A DNA stretch of 64,000 nt from Gnetum montanum (Eukaryota > Streptophyta > Gnetopsida > Gnetales > Gnetaceae), in the NCBI GenBank assembly GCA_015680685.1, contig MNCI01008335.1, positions 808,233 through 872,232 on the forward strand. The letters are read 5' to 3'. Every line of letters starts with the position of its first letter. Position 1 is the stretch's first letter. Positions 22,321 to 33,845 of the stretch are shown piece after piece. The notes beneath the pieces are model-generated. The model searched no databases, was not told the origin of the DNA, and saw only the letters and a program-made list of their open reading frames with translations. A program made the position numbers and the translations under genes.

Positions 22321-22385
22321 TCAATACTATTCATGCCTTAACTTTGTAAGGGTATGGTTAAGTATAATTGAGGCATATGGTTAAG

Positions 22386-22822
22386 TATTCATAGGGAAAT
22401 CTTAAAAGCCCTCTAAGCTATGTACCTAACTGTGAAGTGATGTGTGATGTGTGATATTATTATACTATGTTGTGCTTAGCACGCTAAATGATGTGATGTC
22501 ATGTTTATCTAGAATATGTTGTGCCTAGCATGCTATCCCGACACCTCGGGCTCATCCTATGTAAGAGCCTATCCTCTCTACTTGTAAGCATCGCAAGATT
22601 AGCTAATGCAAGTTTCTAATAGCTTTGGCTTTCAACTTGGCAATATATTTTTTTATATTGAAGTGTTTTAAGTAACACAAACCCTCGCTACTTATTCTAG
22701 TGTGTCTAGAAATACGAGTTGCAATGAATGATGAATTGCTGTCCGTCACTGCTAGTGCGTAGTCCTTTGAAGTCTTAGTTGATTTCTCAAGGACATTTGC
22801 TAGTTTTTTTTCTTTGCAATCA
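22386..22822 (+). promoter_or_regulatory. Pararetrovirus intergenic region and promoter, plus copy
   Basis: About 440 bp before the first ORF, mirrored at 32230-32650 on the other strand. A TATA-like CCTATGTAAGAGCC sits at 22556-22569, where the minus copy has the more canonical CCTATATAAGAGCC (32461-32474). A leader of about 250 nt follows. This fits a 35S-type promoter of the family. Confidence 0.65.
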
Positions 22823-23400
22823 TGGCCTCATCCTCTACACCTCGCTGCTCTACTCCAACATCACCAATTAACTCCGAATCAAGCCATTAGATTTTCCTAT
22901 CACCTTGTTCTTATCACACCATGTTAAATTCTATCCTAAATTCTACCCTTTATGCCAACACTCTCCAAGACCATCGTGAACCTTCCCCAAATGGTATCGA
23001 AGCCATGTTTCAAGCTCTTTCTTGAGATCCAGCAACTATTACATTCACAGATAAAATGTAATTTGTTCTTGACCTTGCTAAACTTTCTATTAAAACCACT
23101 AAAGAATGCCTAACCATTGTCAATCAATATTACTACCTCATGGATCTTACTTATGTATCCTGTCCTAATCTCCCTACCATTGAACTAGCCTTATCCAGTT
23201 AGTCCAAACCTAAACCTAGTTCCCTAGATGAGTTTGTTCAAATTCGTCGTAGACCTCAAATTGCCCATAGAAGGTTATAAGGAAAAAGGACAGAGAAAGA
23301 AATGCTTGAAGGCTAGCTACAAGATTTGCTACAAGGACAAGATGTTATTACAGTTCCCTCTCAAGATATAGGTCCTTCTGAATCCTTTTTTAAGTCTTGG
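22823..23400 (+). pseudogene. Pararetrovirus first ORF, plus copy
   Basis: Starts with an ATG in the same place as the inverted copy at 32212 and encodes a similar Ser/Pro-rich N terminus, but stops appear after about 22 codons and repeatedly afterwards. The downstream part is recognisable only as a broken frame up to about 23400. Function of the product is unknown. Confidence 0.55.
22992..23007 (+). promoter_or_regulatory. Candidate primer-binding site (initiator tRNA-Met) of the pararetrovirus
   Basis: TGGTATCGAAGCCATG differs at two positions from TGGTATCAGAGCCATG, the form expected from initiator tRNA-Met. It lies about 435 bp after the TATA-like box and inside the first ORF. Similarity to the inverted copy ends at this very site. 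Confidence 0.55.
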
Positions 23401-24877
23401 CCCATTTGAAGAAGAGGATGCTCAAATTTGTGAGCAACTTAACCATGCACAAATGAATGTATTTGTCGAAAATAGTGAGCCTATTTTTGATGAAGCCATG
23501 GCAGACCAGGAGGCTCAATTGCTAAGTATTCAGATTGGAGAATCCATGATTGGCAAAATGATGCATGGAAAAACTGGGGCAATCCAAAAGAAGGCTTAAG
23601 AGATGAGCTCTTGGATGATGTTAGTACCTTTGGCCACTAACATCTTGCCAATGATTGGGATGATGAGATAGATTGGGAGACACATCGGGCATATATGCTT
23701 AGAAGCCATGCTTCTGATATAAAATCTTATGAAGATATACCTGAAGATTAGAAGGCTATTATTCCATTTCATGAAGCAATTCTGAGCTGTAAGTCTTTTG
23801 TCGCCTTAGATGGAAAGCTACAATTTTCTGAGATTCCTAAAAAAAACTTTGTATAACTTCTCCAACATCTTTTCTGCTTGACACTACTTCTATCAAACAA
23901 TCAGAAGCATTATTAGATATTACAGCAAGAATACGACTAGTATTCCTACCATTTTTTACTGAAGAAGAAATTAGCAAATCAAAGAAAGATGGACATCATT
24001 ATGTCCATATTGGCTAGATTGATATTCTGGTAAGTCCCAAGTTTAGTTATGATATGGGAGCTGAATTTTTGGTTACTAGGAGATGGAAGGGAAGAAGATC
24101 CAAATGCTATTTGGGAATTAGCAAAGATTTGTCAATTTAAAGAAATTCTCAACGTTAATGCTATCTGTTCGGTTTAGCCCAACTATCAGTTGTCTCTCTT
24201 TGATGAGCATATTGCTTCCACCCTATTGTTATGTGTGGAAATTCATAGAGTTAAGCTATTACTCAGATCTATTTATGCTGCAATCGATGCTCATGGAACC
24301 TTTCAACTAACAAATATAATTTTTCTCAATCATAAGCTCAAATGGGATGTGCAGTTTCTAGTTGGAAGTAAACATCTAGGTGCTTGTGAACGCTTTATTA
24401 ATGCTAAAGGTTACACCCAAGGGTTTCCTTGTATTTAGAAATTTTTTTGAGATCAAGAATTTCAGAAGATTCCAAAGCCTCACAAAAAATGGAGTCGCTA
24501 TCCTATACAACAATTTGGGCGCTCTATGATCATTGAATTAGCCACTTTACCTCCAGCTTTGCCAACAATCAAGTTCGATGAAGAAGCCTCATCCTCAACG
24601 CTTAAAGGCTCTTCTCCAAATATTGACTATAAAGGAACGTTTAAAGGCTAAAGGAAGAAAGCTTGTGGGAGGTGGTAAATGGCTGCCCAAAAGTTCTTAC
24701 TATATGATGGCCTCTGAAGATGTTGTTCTATACACCAAAGCTAACTACAGTTATTTGCTAGAACATTTCATTTATTCGTCTTCCAATCAACATGAAGAGG
24801 TTATACAACTGAATTATTTATTACATTGGTTAGCTTATTGTAGTAAAAATTTAAATAAGATAGAAGCTAAAGTACAT
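23400..24877 (+). pseudogene. Pararetrovirus movement-protein-like region, 5' part of the interrupted frame
   Basis: Acidic stretch near 23405-23600, then a region whose order of short blocks (about 23990-24440, including NYQLSLFDEHIASTLLLCVE at 24180-24239) resembles the 30K-type movement protein of caulimovirids. After a frame change, 24578-24877 is open for 100 codons. It is cut at 24877 by element C, and similar coding sense resumes at 31507-31511 beyond the duplicated target site. Stops and shifts occur throughout. The movement-protein assignment rests on weak blocks and position. Confidence 0.5.
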
Positions 24878-25662
24878 TGATGAGTGGCGAGGTACCCCTA
24901 CACTCAACCATACGAATACGAGCGTTACACACGCAATCCGGTCAAATTCCATAGACTAAGTGCCTACACGCCTTATGGAACACTTAAGGTTAATCAATCG
25001 TTGTCTTCCCAAACTTGTATTTTTCACGGTTGTATGGTTAAGTAAGTCTGAGGTATGTGATTTTTATATCTTTTTTGTTTTATCACTTATGCTAGGAGGG
25101 AAAAGGTGAAGAGACTAATTAACTAACTCTAACTAACTAAATCTTAATTAACCTAGCATCAGTATCCATTTCCACGTACCGTTCACACCCTAAACCAATG
25201 CAACCTTGATTACCAAACGCTATTCATTACTGGGATCACCAAGCGTAATGCACGTGCTCGAAACAGTTGTACTGAATGCACTTAACTATGAGAGAAGGGT
25301 TGAGAGAGATTTAATTAACTAATAAAGCATTTAAACAATGAATAATAAATAATAATAATTAAAGTCCTATTTAGCCTATTCCATGCACTGCAAGGTTTAT
25401 TCAAAAGTTTGTCTTTATTTCCGTACACAAACTTGTGCTTAGGTATAATATTTACTCGAATAAAGATCCATTCACTTTGGGACTCCTACTGCGGGCACAT
25501 GGAAAATAGTCTATCTCTGGAGAGGTAAAACTGCTAGAGTTTCGCTATGGTCTAGGCCTAAACTGAGAAACAAGGGAGAGCCGCCTCTTATTTATAGATT
25601 TGGCGACGCATTTTGATATCACATATGCAATATCGCAACCCATGTGATATCGCATCCCATCA
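24878..25662 (-). repeat. 3' LTR of element C
   Basis: 785 bp, TGATGAGTGG at the left and CATCCCATCA at the right on the plus strand. The TATA box on the sense strand lies within 25590-25600, followed by the U3/R part, and GATATC-like palindromes lie at 25614-25655. Confidence 0.9.
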
Positions 25663-25680
25663 TATCCCCATGACTGAATA
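25663..25680 (-). promoter_or_regulatory. Polypurine tract region of element C
   Basis: The sense strand reads TCAGTCATGGGGATA directly before the 3' LTR start TGATGGGATG. The same TCATGGGG/TCGTGGGG element precedes the 3' LTR of D. Confidence 0.65.
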
Positions 25681-27402
25681 AAAACTCGTCCTCGAGTTCC
25701 TCACAAAATATTGGGAAGGTATGGGATTATTGACTTGAATGGAACTAATGGTGAATGGGATGACATGTGAACGGATCATCATTACAGAACAAGATAAAAC
25801 TGGTGTTCATGACAACAAGAGTGAACACCTTATACATTTGACATCAGGCCTTATTTGGTAGCAGAGAGAGAGAGAGAAGAGAGAAAAGAGAAGTCTGCTA
25901 CTGTTAACGCCAAGATTGCGCCTTTCGTTATCTATCCATAAGTGCGCCATCGATCTTGTTCCTTAAATAGCTGTTTCAATACCGATCCATTCCAAGTGTT
26001 CCCTCCAGATCCAATCCGTTGTTGTATGATTACCATATGCACACACAACACAGTCTTTTATTTGCAAGGGTAAATGAATCATAATGCAATTGATACCTTG
26101 CTTTGATGAAAGGTCCATTAGCTGAGTTGTGGTATGGCTGATGCGGATCTGGAGATATAATAGTGGTGGTGATTGAATGTGTAAGGGTTAAGAAAAAATT
26201 GAAAAAATTGGGTCAGGACCCCCATGACTAAGAGCAAACCTCCGGTAGTGATAGAATGAAGAAAGAAAAAGAACAAGAAAGATGGAGAAAAAGAGACAAC
26301 TATAATGTCGATGAAATGGATGTCAAGATGAAAATGAACAAAATAGAGTGGATTGCAAAAATGTTTAAGGGAAAGAATTTAACTAGTGCATCAAATAGGA
26401 ATGCCAGTGGGTCCTTCCCAAAGCAGGCTTATGCCCTTAATGCCCTGACAAACCCACATTCAAAGAGTCTATAGGCTCTAAGAATGTCATTTGGGACAAG
26501 AGTTAAAGTCTTAACCACAAGAATTTACCAAAAAGAAAACAATGTGTCAACCAAAATATACACTAATGATACAACTGACAATGAGGTGAACAATGGAGGA
26601 AGAATGATGGAAAGAAGAGAATGGAATGGAATCTCAAGAACAAGGTGATGTACAACCCCTTGTGTGTTTAATGATTAATGTGACTTAGTAAATCCCATTC
26701 CAAGTCCGGCCTCAACAAACCATATCCAGTGACTTCACATTAATACATTCGGCCAACCTATCCTCTTGAAGTAACAAGAATGTCTCCACCAAAGAGTCAC
26801 CAACATTCTGACGAAGCAAAAAATGAGATAGGAAGCGAGGAAGGACCTTAGTTAGAGAGAACATTTTTATTTTGAGTTCCATAATCAATGCTTGTAGCCC
26901 AAGGGATTATTTTGTCTAAGGGGTGTGCTTTGAATTCTCACTTTTTTTTTGTTTTTTTTTTTACGTGAGAACCACACCATGCAAATACTGCTTATTTTTA
27001 TTTACTCAGCTTTCCGATAATTGAGTAATGTCGAAATGATAAGAAAACTCAAGAAGAAAACATCCAAGCACCCATGAGAATGGCCAACACAAATGCATCA
27101 AGTTCCCTTGAAGTCATACCCTTTTCAATCCTTGAGTCCTTCCTCAGTTTGAGAAATACCCAGTCACTGATTCATTGATACTTCTTATTAGAAAGGAATT
27201 GTACATTTTCAAGCCAAGAGAGACCATAGAAATTTATGGATGCGTGGGTGATGTGGACTCATTGCTTGCTATATCAAAAGAAACATACCCTAATATCAAC
27301 ATCATAACTTAAAAGTAAAAACCAAACATTAGCAATTAATAGGAAAAATAGTTCATACCATCATTAAAGCACTTATTATGTGACAAACTTAACAAAATGG
27401 GT

Positions 27403-27438
<36 letters not shown>

Positions 27439-27800
27439 AAGAACTGAAAAAGTAAAAACGATGTGGTAAAACAAAAACAAGAAAAGTTAAAGAAATTGCA
27501 AAACAAAAATATGTAAAACAAAAACTAAAAAGAACTGAAGGCCTCGAATGATTAGCATAGGTGGCTATCTCCCCTATGATTGAATTGAAAAGGAGAGATC
27601 CAAAACAAGGAGCGCCTATTTGAATTTCTTAGAAGTGTCCAACTTCTCCCAATTGATGTTTTCAGGTTAAGGGATGGAAGTTCGCAACGCTCATATTCCA
27701 ATGTATCTATACTTTCGTTGTGGTGCAAGTTGTTCCCCTATTTCGTTTCATGCATGTTGGTGGGTTGCTCTCTTGATTAGCTGTCAACCACTGGGTGTTC
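25681..27800 (-). other. Non-coding internal region of element C
   Basis: No convincing coding sequence. It shares blocks with A and D, most clearly 26405-26447 and the 'cccccatgacta' site at 26217-26232. It includes poly(T) tracts near 26940-26960 and a (CA)n microsatellite at 27406-27436. Confidence 0.6.
27406..27436. repeat. (AC)n microsatellite, about 15 units
   Basis: Perfect dinucleotide repeat inside the non-coding part of element C. Confidence 0.95.
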
Positions 27801-27802
27801 TC

Positions 27803-28290
27803 TTATTCTGTGGTTGCTACATATAGGCACCTTTGTATGTTATCCTCTGGTGCACACTGGTTACATGCAGGAAATGCTAAGCATTCCTCCATGTCATCAC
27901 CCTCTGAATCATTGTATGTGATGCATGGAACTTTTTTCTTCTCGATCTTTCCATAAATGTTTACCTTAGATATTTCCAAGAAAAACTCGCGAATTCCTAG
28001 GCATGCGTCTATTGTACTTAGCCATGCCCTTCCCATTATAATTGAGAAGTCCCCTTTGTTACTGTTGACTTCTATCACCAGGAAATCGGCCAAGTATGAC
28101 CAACCACACATAGTGGTAACAATGTCCTCCACCAATTCCAAGGGAATGGTGATGGACTGGTCAGCCAACTGTAGTTGAATATTGCTCTTCTTGAGTGGAG
28201 GCAGGTTCCAGGCTTTATACATTTCTCGTGAGATTAAGTTGACTCTGGAACTTGAGTCAAGAAGAGCCTTATGAGGTTCATGCCCAGCGA
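27803..28290 (-). pseudogene. pol: Aspartic protease of element C
   Basis: Open for 139 codons (27803-28222) and extendable upstream through LLDSSSRVNLIS, the active-site region in which D-S-S replaces D-S/T-G. Downstream come QLADQSITIPLELVEDI and FLVIEVNSNKGDFSIIMGRAW, matching the retroviral-type protease fold of Athila/Tat elements (flap, then I-M-GR-W block). The homologous protease of E keeps DSGS (about 60740-60766). No RT follows; this is the end of coding sequence in element C. Confidence 0.8.
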
Positions 28291-28559
28291 CTTGGAGGTA
28301 GATTAAGGGACTTCAAGGATCAGAGAGTTTCTTGGGAAGGTGGCCTACCTTGATCCAGTCAGTAACGGTATGTGTTAACATAACTATCAGCGTTGAGCTC
28401 TATTGTTGGTTTGAAGGGAGCTCCGAAGCCTTATTTGTTCAAGGAGCGTGCACAAACTCAACCGCTTGTGATTGTGAGAGCTTGTTTGGGCTTTTGGTTT
28501 TGAAGAAAGGTCTTCTCTTCGTGCGATTGTTAGAACCAGTAGTAGGTTGAAGATTTACA

Positions 28560-30905
28560 GCTCTTGTAGCATTACATTACTGCGGTTGAGTGGAAAGTTC
28601 CCCTTGCATTATTGGAGCCGATGGTAGTGAAACTATTAGCGTATGAGTGGTGGATGGATTCAGAGGATGGTATGCATGTGGTATGTCTTCTGTAGGAGAA
28701 GGAGTCTTAAAATACTCCCGAACTTGGTAGTGACGTTGTGGGGTTGCGTGACCCATAGAGTCACTTGGAGAAATCAACTACTGCACGTAATAGCCATACG
28801 GGTCTAGTTGCCGGTAAGGGTATTGTTGTCTAGGTGGTGGCATCCTCCATGACTGTGGATGTTGCCATTGCTGATGTTGCCTGATAGGTTGTGGTAGAGT
28901 CCCACTTGGATAATAAGTTAATGATTGGTGGAACTGCTTCGGGTTACCTTGGGGATAAGGTAACCCTCGGGGTGCCTGCCGTTTGTTAAGTCTTGGGTTA
29001 AGTGCATACACCCCAGACTCTTGTAGATGTGAGATTATGGGGCAACATCCCTTAGGATGGTCATATTGGCAGATCTCACATCCACCATCATTGTCTGTAT
29101 CCGAATGCACAACCTCATCGACCATAGTCATTTTTCCCTTACCCTTGTTATGTGCAAGGTTTGAGTCTCTCCGCTTTTTCTTATCCTTATCACTACTTCA
29201 TTCCTTCTTAGATTCCTCTACAATCTTTAGGATAGTTTCAATTTTACTATCTAAGGAGCTCCATATTTCATCTACCTTAGCCGACACTTCTGTTGTTAGC
29301 TTTTGAAGTGGCAAGGTTTTTCTATTCACCAACTCTTCGAGTGGTGACTCATCCTCTTCGTTGCAAAATTTCCCTCTTTCGGAGGGAAGGATCGCGGTTG
29401 TACTCTTCCACGCTTTCTCTTTTCCGTAGCTTCCCTTCTTCTTTAGCTACTTGCTCCAACAATTGATGAACTTCATGGGACCTAAGTTCAGATAGTCTCC
29501 CTTGGGCATATGTCCCAAGGGTTCTCCTGGTTTCATGTCTTAGCACATCTACGAGGTGGCGGAGTTGATCCCGTTGTGCGTAGCCATGGCCCAGGCAACA
29601 ATGTAGCAATGCATAATATCGGCACATGGCAGCATCCAAGGGTTTGTGATTACCCTGCTTCCATCCTTGGATCTTCTTACGTAAGTTGGACACTCTGGAG
29701 TACGTTTGATATTTATCGTTGAATAATTCCAGCATTGTACTCCACCTCCTAATGGTTTCCGGCTCTAAGGACCGGTACCAACTCTCTGCTTCTTTTATGA
29801 ATTTCCTAGAAAACAACTTTAGTTTCTGCCACTCGTTTTCGATATTTTTCAAGGCACAGGCATCATGAAATGCCTGTAAGTGATTTTGCGGATCAGCGTT
29901 GTATCCTCCCTCAAATAGGAGGATATTGTTCATATCCAGTCTCTTGATCTGGCTATCTTTTTGATGCTTTGTAGGTATCCTAACTGCGTTTGTAATGTCT
30001 AACATACTCTAGGTTGCTAATAGGGGTTCGTCATGATCATCTCTCTCATGACGTCTATGATGCCTAAGTGGTTCCCTACTTTTCCTTCTATGCCTTGACT
30101 CTCTAGAATTCCCTCGTCCTCGCTCTTGACTTTCTCGTCGAGGGTTCTCATCTCGCTTACCCTTATCCTCACCGTTGTGCTTTTTATGGTTGCATCTTGA
30201 TGTGGAAGGAGAGGGTGAGTGGTGCGATGAAGGTGAAGAAGAAGGGGAACCATCGTCATGACGATGTTTCTTACCTTCTCTTCGGTGATCCCGACCCCGA
30301 TCGTGATGACAATCAGAATGCTCATCCTTATCTTTTGTTTGTGTTCCCTCATTGAACACTTGGTGTTCATGGGTATCAGAACCAGAGTTATGAATCGTGG
30401 AGCATAAGTTCTGATACCTCACCTCCTCACCATTGTTAGGAGGGGGAACATCTTTCGATAGAGAACCTGTTATAACTGGTTCACCATCTTCAATTTTGCT
30501 TAGGACGTGAGGGACCCCTTTGCCCTTCAACAATGTATGGTGACTCTCCTACTGCGAGTCCCTTAGACGTTGCCCTACTGTGGGATGGTAATCCCTTATG
30601 TCATAATCCTCTGCAACGTATTCAACGTATAATTTCGTCATGCCTATCTATGCAAGAGCACAAAGAAGCATGTTAGCGATTGCCCGGTCTGGGGGTAACA
30701 CTATGTTACCTTGCAAGTCTCGCCAACGCAGTTGTTCATCCTGATGGAGGATAAAAGTAAAATCAAGTATATACTCATCGTGATGAGTATATACCACCTA
30801 ATACTGTTGAGGAACTGGTGGTTCTCGGTTATGCATGTTAGATTGCTGACTGTTTCTTGTATGATCCCTAGGTGGTGAAGTGCTCTTATGAGAAGAAGAA
30901 GACAT
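28560..30905 (-). pseudogene. gag: gag of element C
   Basis: The start codon at 30905-30903 gives MSSSSHKS, parallel to MSSSHRRD at 58135 in E. A few stops interrupt the N terminus, then 30009-30533 encodes a very basic Arg/His/Ser-rich domain. Next is the capsid-like domain at 29349-30005 (WSTMLELFNDKYQTYSRVS, YYALLHCCLGHGY, KEEGKLRKRESVEEYNRDPS). The C-terminal part at 28778-29131 has a zinc knuckle CEICQYDHPKGCCP (CX2CX3HX4C) and a Gln/Pro-rich tail. It is the best preserved gag in the window; gag packages element RNA. Confidence 0.85.
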
Positions 30906-31030
30906 TGTGTCTTATTCGGTGTGCTGATTAACCGTTATATAATTTTTCATTTAATTAACCCTAAGGGTTCATTTAAGCTCCTAACAATGTGAGTGATTTT
31001 TTATGTTCTACTTAGCGCTCAAACACTTAG

Positions 31031-31049
31031 TCCTTGGCAACAACGCCAA
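31031..31049 (-). promoter_or_regulatory. Primer-binding site of element C (tRNA-Asp)
   Basis: The sense strand reads TTGGCGTTGTTGCCAAGGA, a decayed version of the tRNA-Asp site seen intact in D. Confidence 0.7.
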
Positions 31050-31506
31050 TGATGAGTGGCGAGGTACCCCTACACTCAACCATACAAATACGAGTGTTAC
31101 ACGCACGATCTGGTCGAATTTCGTAGACTAAGTGCCTACATGCCTTATGAAACACTTAAAGTTAATCAATCGTTGTCTTCCTAGACTTACTTGTATTTGT
31201 CACGGTTGTATGGTTAAGTAAGTCTGAGGTATGTGGTTTTTATATCTTTTCTGTTTTATCGCCTATGCTAGGAGGGAAAAGGTGAAGAGATTAATTAACT
31301 AACTTTAACTAACTAAATCTTAATTAACCTAGCATCAGTATTCATTCCCACTTANATCTAGAGAGGTAAAACTGCTAGAGTTTCGCTACGGTCTAGGCCT
31401 AGACTAAGAAACAAGGGAGAGCCGCCTCTTATTTATAGATTTGGCGACTGACTGCAATATCATGTACACGATATCGCAGGGGAAGAAACGATATCGCGGC
31501 CCATCA
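31050..31506 (-). repeat. 5' LTR of element C, with an internal deletion or collapsed assembly
   Basis: 457 bp against 785 bp in the partner. The missing stretch lies exactly at the single N (31355), where the sequence jumps from 'cattcccactta' to 'atctagagaggtaaaactg'. About 330 bp present at 25185-25515 are absent. A TATA box on the sense strand is at 31429-31437. Confidence 0.85.
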
Positions 31507-32046
31507 TACATGAAGTTATGGATCATATAAATACATATGATGAGATAATTAGAGAAAAGAAGACAAAGAAAAAACAAACAAAAAGAGTGTTTCTTAAAGA
31601 AGTTGTTTCATTAGAAAATTAGTTAAAGATAGTCACCATTCCAGAAAAGCTTATATCAAGCAAGCCTACTCAAATTGTATTATCTCTAGAACTACAATTG
31701 TTGAAAGCAAAAATTACAAAATTAAAACAAGAAAAGGAATTAAAGAAGCCATAAACAAAGGATAGCAGTGAAAGTGATTGTGGAAGTGAATCTCTCTGCC
31801 AAGGCCAAGTAATGAAGCCCTATCCAGAATATCTAAGAAGAGTTCCTCCTTCCTTTAGTGCTTATTTTAATATTCCATCCACTTCAGTGCCAATTCTAGA
31901 TATAGATGATCTCCCTCCATGAGATATTCTGCATACGATCCAAAATTGGGTCAAACATTCAAGGATTGCCACCAATTCCTTTTGTGTTGATGAAAAGATG
32001 ATCATTGCTTTAGGGATTATGCAAACAACGAGAAAGATCTGCCAAT
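31507..32046 (+). pseudogene. Pararetrovirus plus copy, 3' part after element C
   Basis: Continues the frame interrupted at 24877: a Lys-rich stretch, a predicted coiled coil (LQLLKAKITKLKQEKELK near 31685-31740), an acidic linker, then RRVPPSFSAYFNIPST (about 31839-31886). It is probably the region between the movement-protein-like and coat-protein domains. It ends near 32046, where the inverted copy begins. Confidence 0.55.
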
Positions 32047-32250
32047 GGTGCCGTTTGGGGGAGGTTCACGATGGTCTTGGAGAGCATCAGCATAAAGGGT
32101 AGAATTTAACATGGCATGATAAGAATGAGGTGATAGGAAAACGTAATGGCTTAAGTTGAAGTCAGTTAGTGATGGTAGAGCAGAGTGAGGAGGTGTAAAG
32201 GATGAGGCCATGATCACAAGAAAAATTAGTGAATGTCCTTGAGCGATCAA
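32046..32250 (-). pseudogene. Pararetrovirus first ORF, minus copy
   Basis: Starts at the ATG equivalent to 22823 (near 32212, with an upstream in-frame Met at 32250) and is open for about 55 codons before running into foreign sequence at 32046. It is the better preserved of the two starts. Confidence 0.6.
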
Positions 32251-32650
32251 CTAAGACTTCGAAGGATAGAACATTAGCCAGTGAAGGATAGCAATTCACC
32301 GTTCACTGCAACTTATACTTCTAAACACACTAGAATAAGAAGCGAGGGTCCATGTTACTTAAAACACTTCAATATACAAAAGTATATTCCCAAGTTGAAA
32401 GCCAAAGCTATCCAAAACTTGCATTAGCTAATCCCACAATGCTTATAAGTAGATAGGATAGGCTCTTATATAGGATGAGCCAGAGTTGTCAGGATAGCAT
32501 GCTGGGCACAACATATTCTAGATAAACATGACATCACATCATTTAGTGTGCTAGGCACAACATAGTATAATAATATCACACATCACTTCATAGTTAGGTA
32601 CATGGCTTAGAGGGCTTTTAAGATTGCCCTATGAATACTACATAACTTAG
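32230..32650 (-). promoter_or_regulatory. Pararetrovirus intergenic region and promoter, minus copy
   Basis: Inverted counterpart of 22386-22822 with a canonical TATA box (CCTATATAAGAGCC on the minus strand, 32461-32474). It lies between the RNase H end and the first ORF, as in a circular genome opened elsewhere. Confidence 0.7.
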
Positions 32651-33189
32651 TACGTGCCTTTTGGTAGTCGAGGAATGTTTTGATCAGACATGACATTTCT
32701 TCTAGCAGGCTTGATGGTGAAGAGGACATGTCTTGAGAATCTTTGAGAGGCAGTGGTCATTCAACTTTAATTTCATTCTGATAGAGGTTGATGTCTTCGA
32801 AGAGGTTAATGTGCTAGAATGATGAGTAGAGACCATTTTCCCAACCATCCCATTCTAACAAGATGGAAAAGTAGTTTTTGGCATTTTGGTTGGCAAAGAG
32901 TTTTCAACGAATCATCAAGATATTATCTAGTACTACATGTTGATGAAGGTGACGGAGCATTTTAGGTTCCATCCTTGTCCATTTTAGATTATTGATGATA
33001 CAATCAATTTGACTAGCCATGTTAAGGAAGAAATCAATGGTGGGATATAGACGGGTTGCACTGCTACTGAATTCTTAGGGAAAGTAGATACTGATGTTGC
33101 GACACCATGCTACTCATTGTTCCACAGTGTTGAGGGGCCAATGAAGCCAATCTTCATTGCTTGGGATCGGTGATGCAGAAGAACTTTCT

Positions 33190-33760
33190 AGAGAAGCTCT
33201 TATCATAAAACATTTTAATTCTCTAGTAAGGGTGTCAAGAAGAGCATTAGCTTCTAAGGAGATTTGTTCTATAGTGAAACCATATTGAGATAGGAGGAAT
33301 TGCCACCATGCAAATCTCTGTAATTTAGGAGATGTTGTAATCTTTCATTTTAATAGGGTAGATAGGTTGGATGAATCCATACGGAGAATAAAAGGTTCTT
33401 CAATGAGGTAAGGATGAACTTTTTCTAGACCTCTAATGGTAGCTAGAATTTACTTTTCTACGAGCCAATAATTGAGCTCATTTTTAGTGAAGATACTCGA
33501 AGCATATGAACATATAGGTTTTGAACCTCTGGATTCGATTACTTTGAGTAGAACAACATCTTATGCCTCATACCTAGCATTAGTATTAAGAATGTAGGGA
33601 CCTGTTAACATATGTTTAAGCGGAGGTAGCTTCATACGAATCTTCTTTAACTAGACTACATACTTAGTAACTTCTATTGTCCATACAAACAAGGATGAAT
33701 TATTACATCTTCAAATATGTGCCGCTCAATTAGAGAGATGATCAATGTGTTTTGAGATGT
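33190..33760 (-). pseudogene. Pararetrovirus RNase H
   Basis: Minus-strand translation shows, with stops, the ICSYAS..FTKNELNYW block and ends with RFAWWQFLLSQYGFTIEQIS, then N-A-L-L-D-T-L-T-R-E. The 'RxARWQ.W.SQY.F.IE.I ... N..AD.LTRE' ending is characteristic of caulimovirid RNase H and separates this from Ty3 pol. It directly follows the RT on the same strand. Confidence 0.75.
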
Positions 33761-33845
33761 AATTAACACATCTCAAGACCCGCATATAGTGTTCCTTGGA
33801 TTCTAACTTATTTGGAAACTAATTAATTTTTTGCAACACATGCGG

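Larger units (their letters stand above)
24878..31506 (-). mobile_element. Element C: non-autonomous Athila/Tat-like Ty3 retrotransposon, nested in the pararetrovirus
   Basis: LTRs at 24878-25662 and 31050-31506 and the duplication TACAT at 24873-24877 and 31507-31511 define the insertion. On the minus strand it has a tRNA-Asp primer site, gag, a protease and a purine tract, but no RT, RNase H or integrase. The internal region between protease and 3' LTR is non-coding and shares blocks with A and D. It lacks the extra ORF of A and D. The gag carries few stops for its age and is nearer to the gag of E than those of A and D. Confidence 0.95.

Noticed and set aside
22340-22385. Short 'ggtatggttaagta' string resembling the family LTR next to the pararetrovirus start
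   Set aside because: Only about 35 bp of weak similarity; too short to call an LTR fragment.
27406-27436. Regular repeats considered as a CRISPR-like or regulatory array
   Set aside because: A plain CA dinucleotide repeat in a plant retroelement; no spacers.
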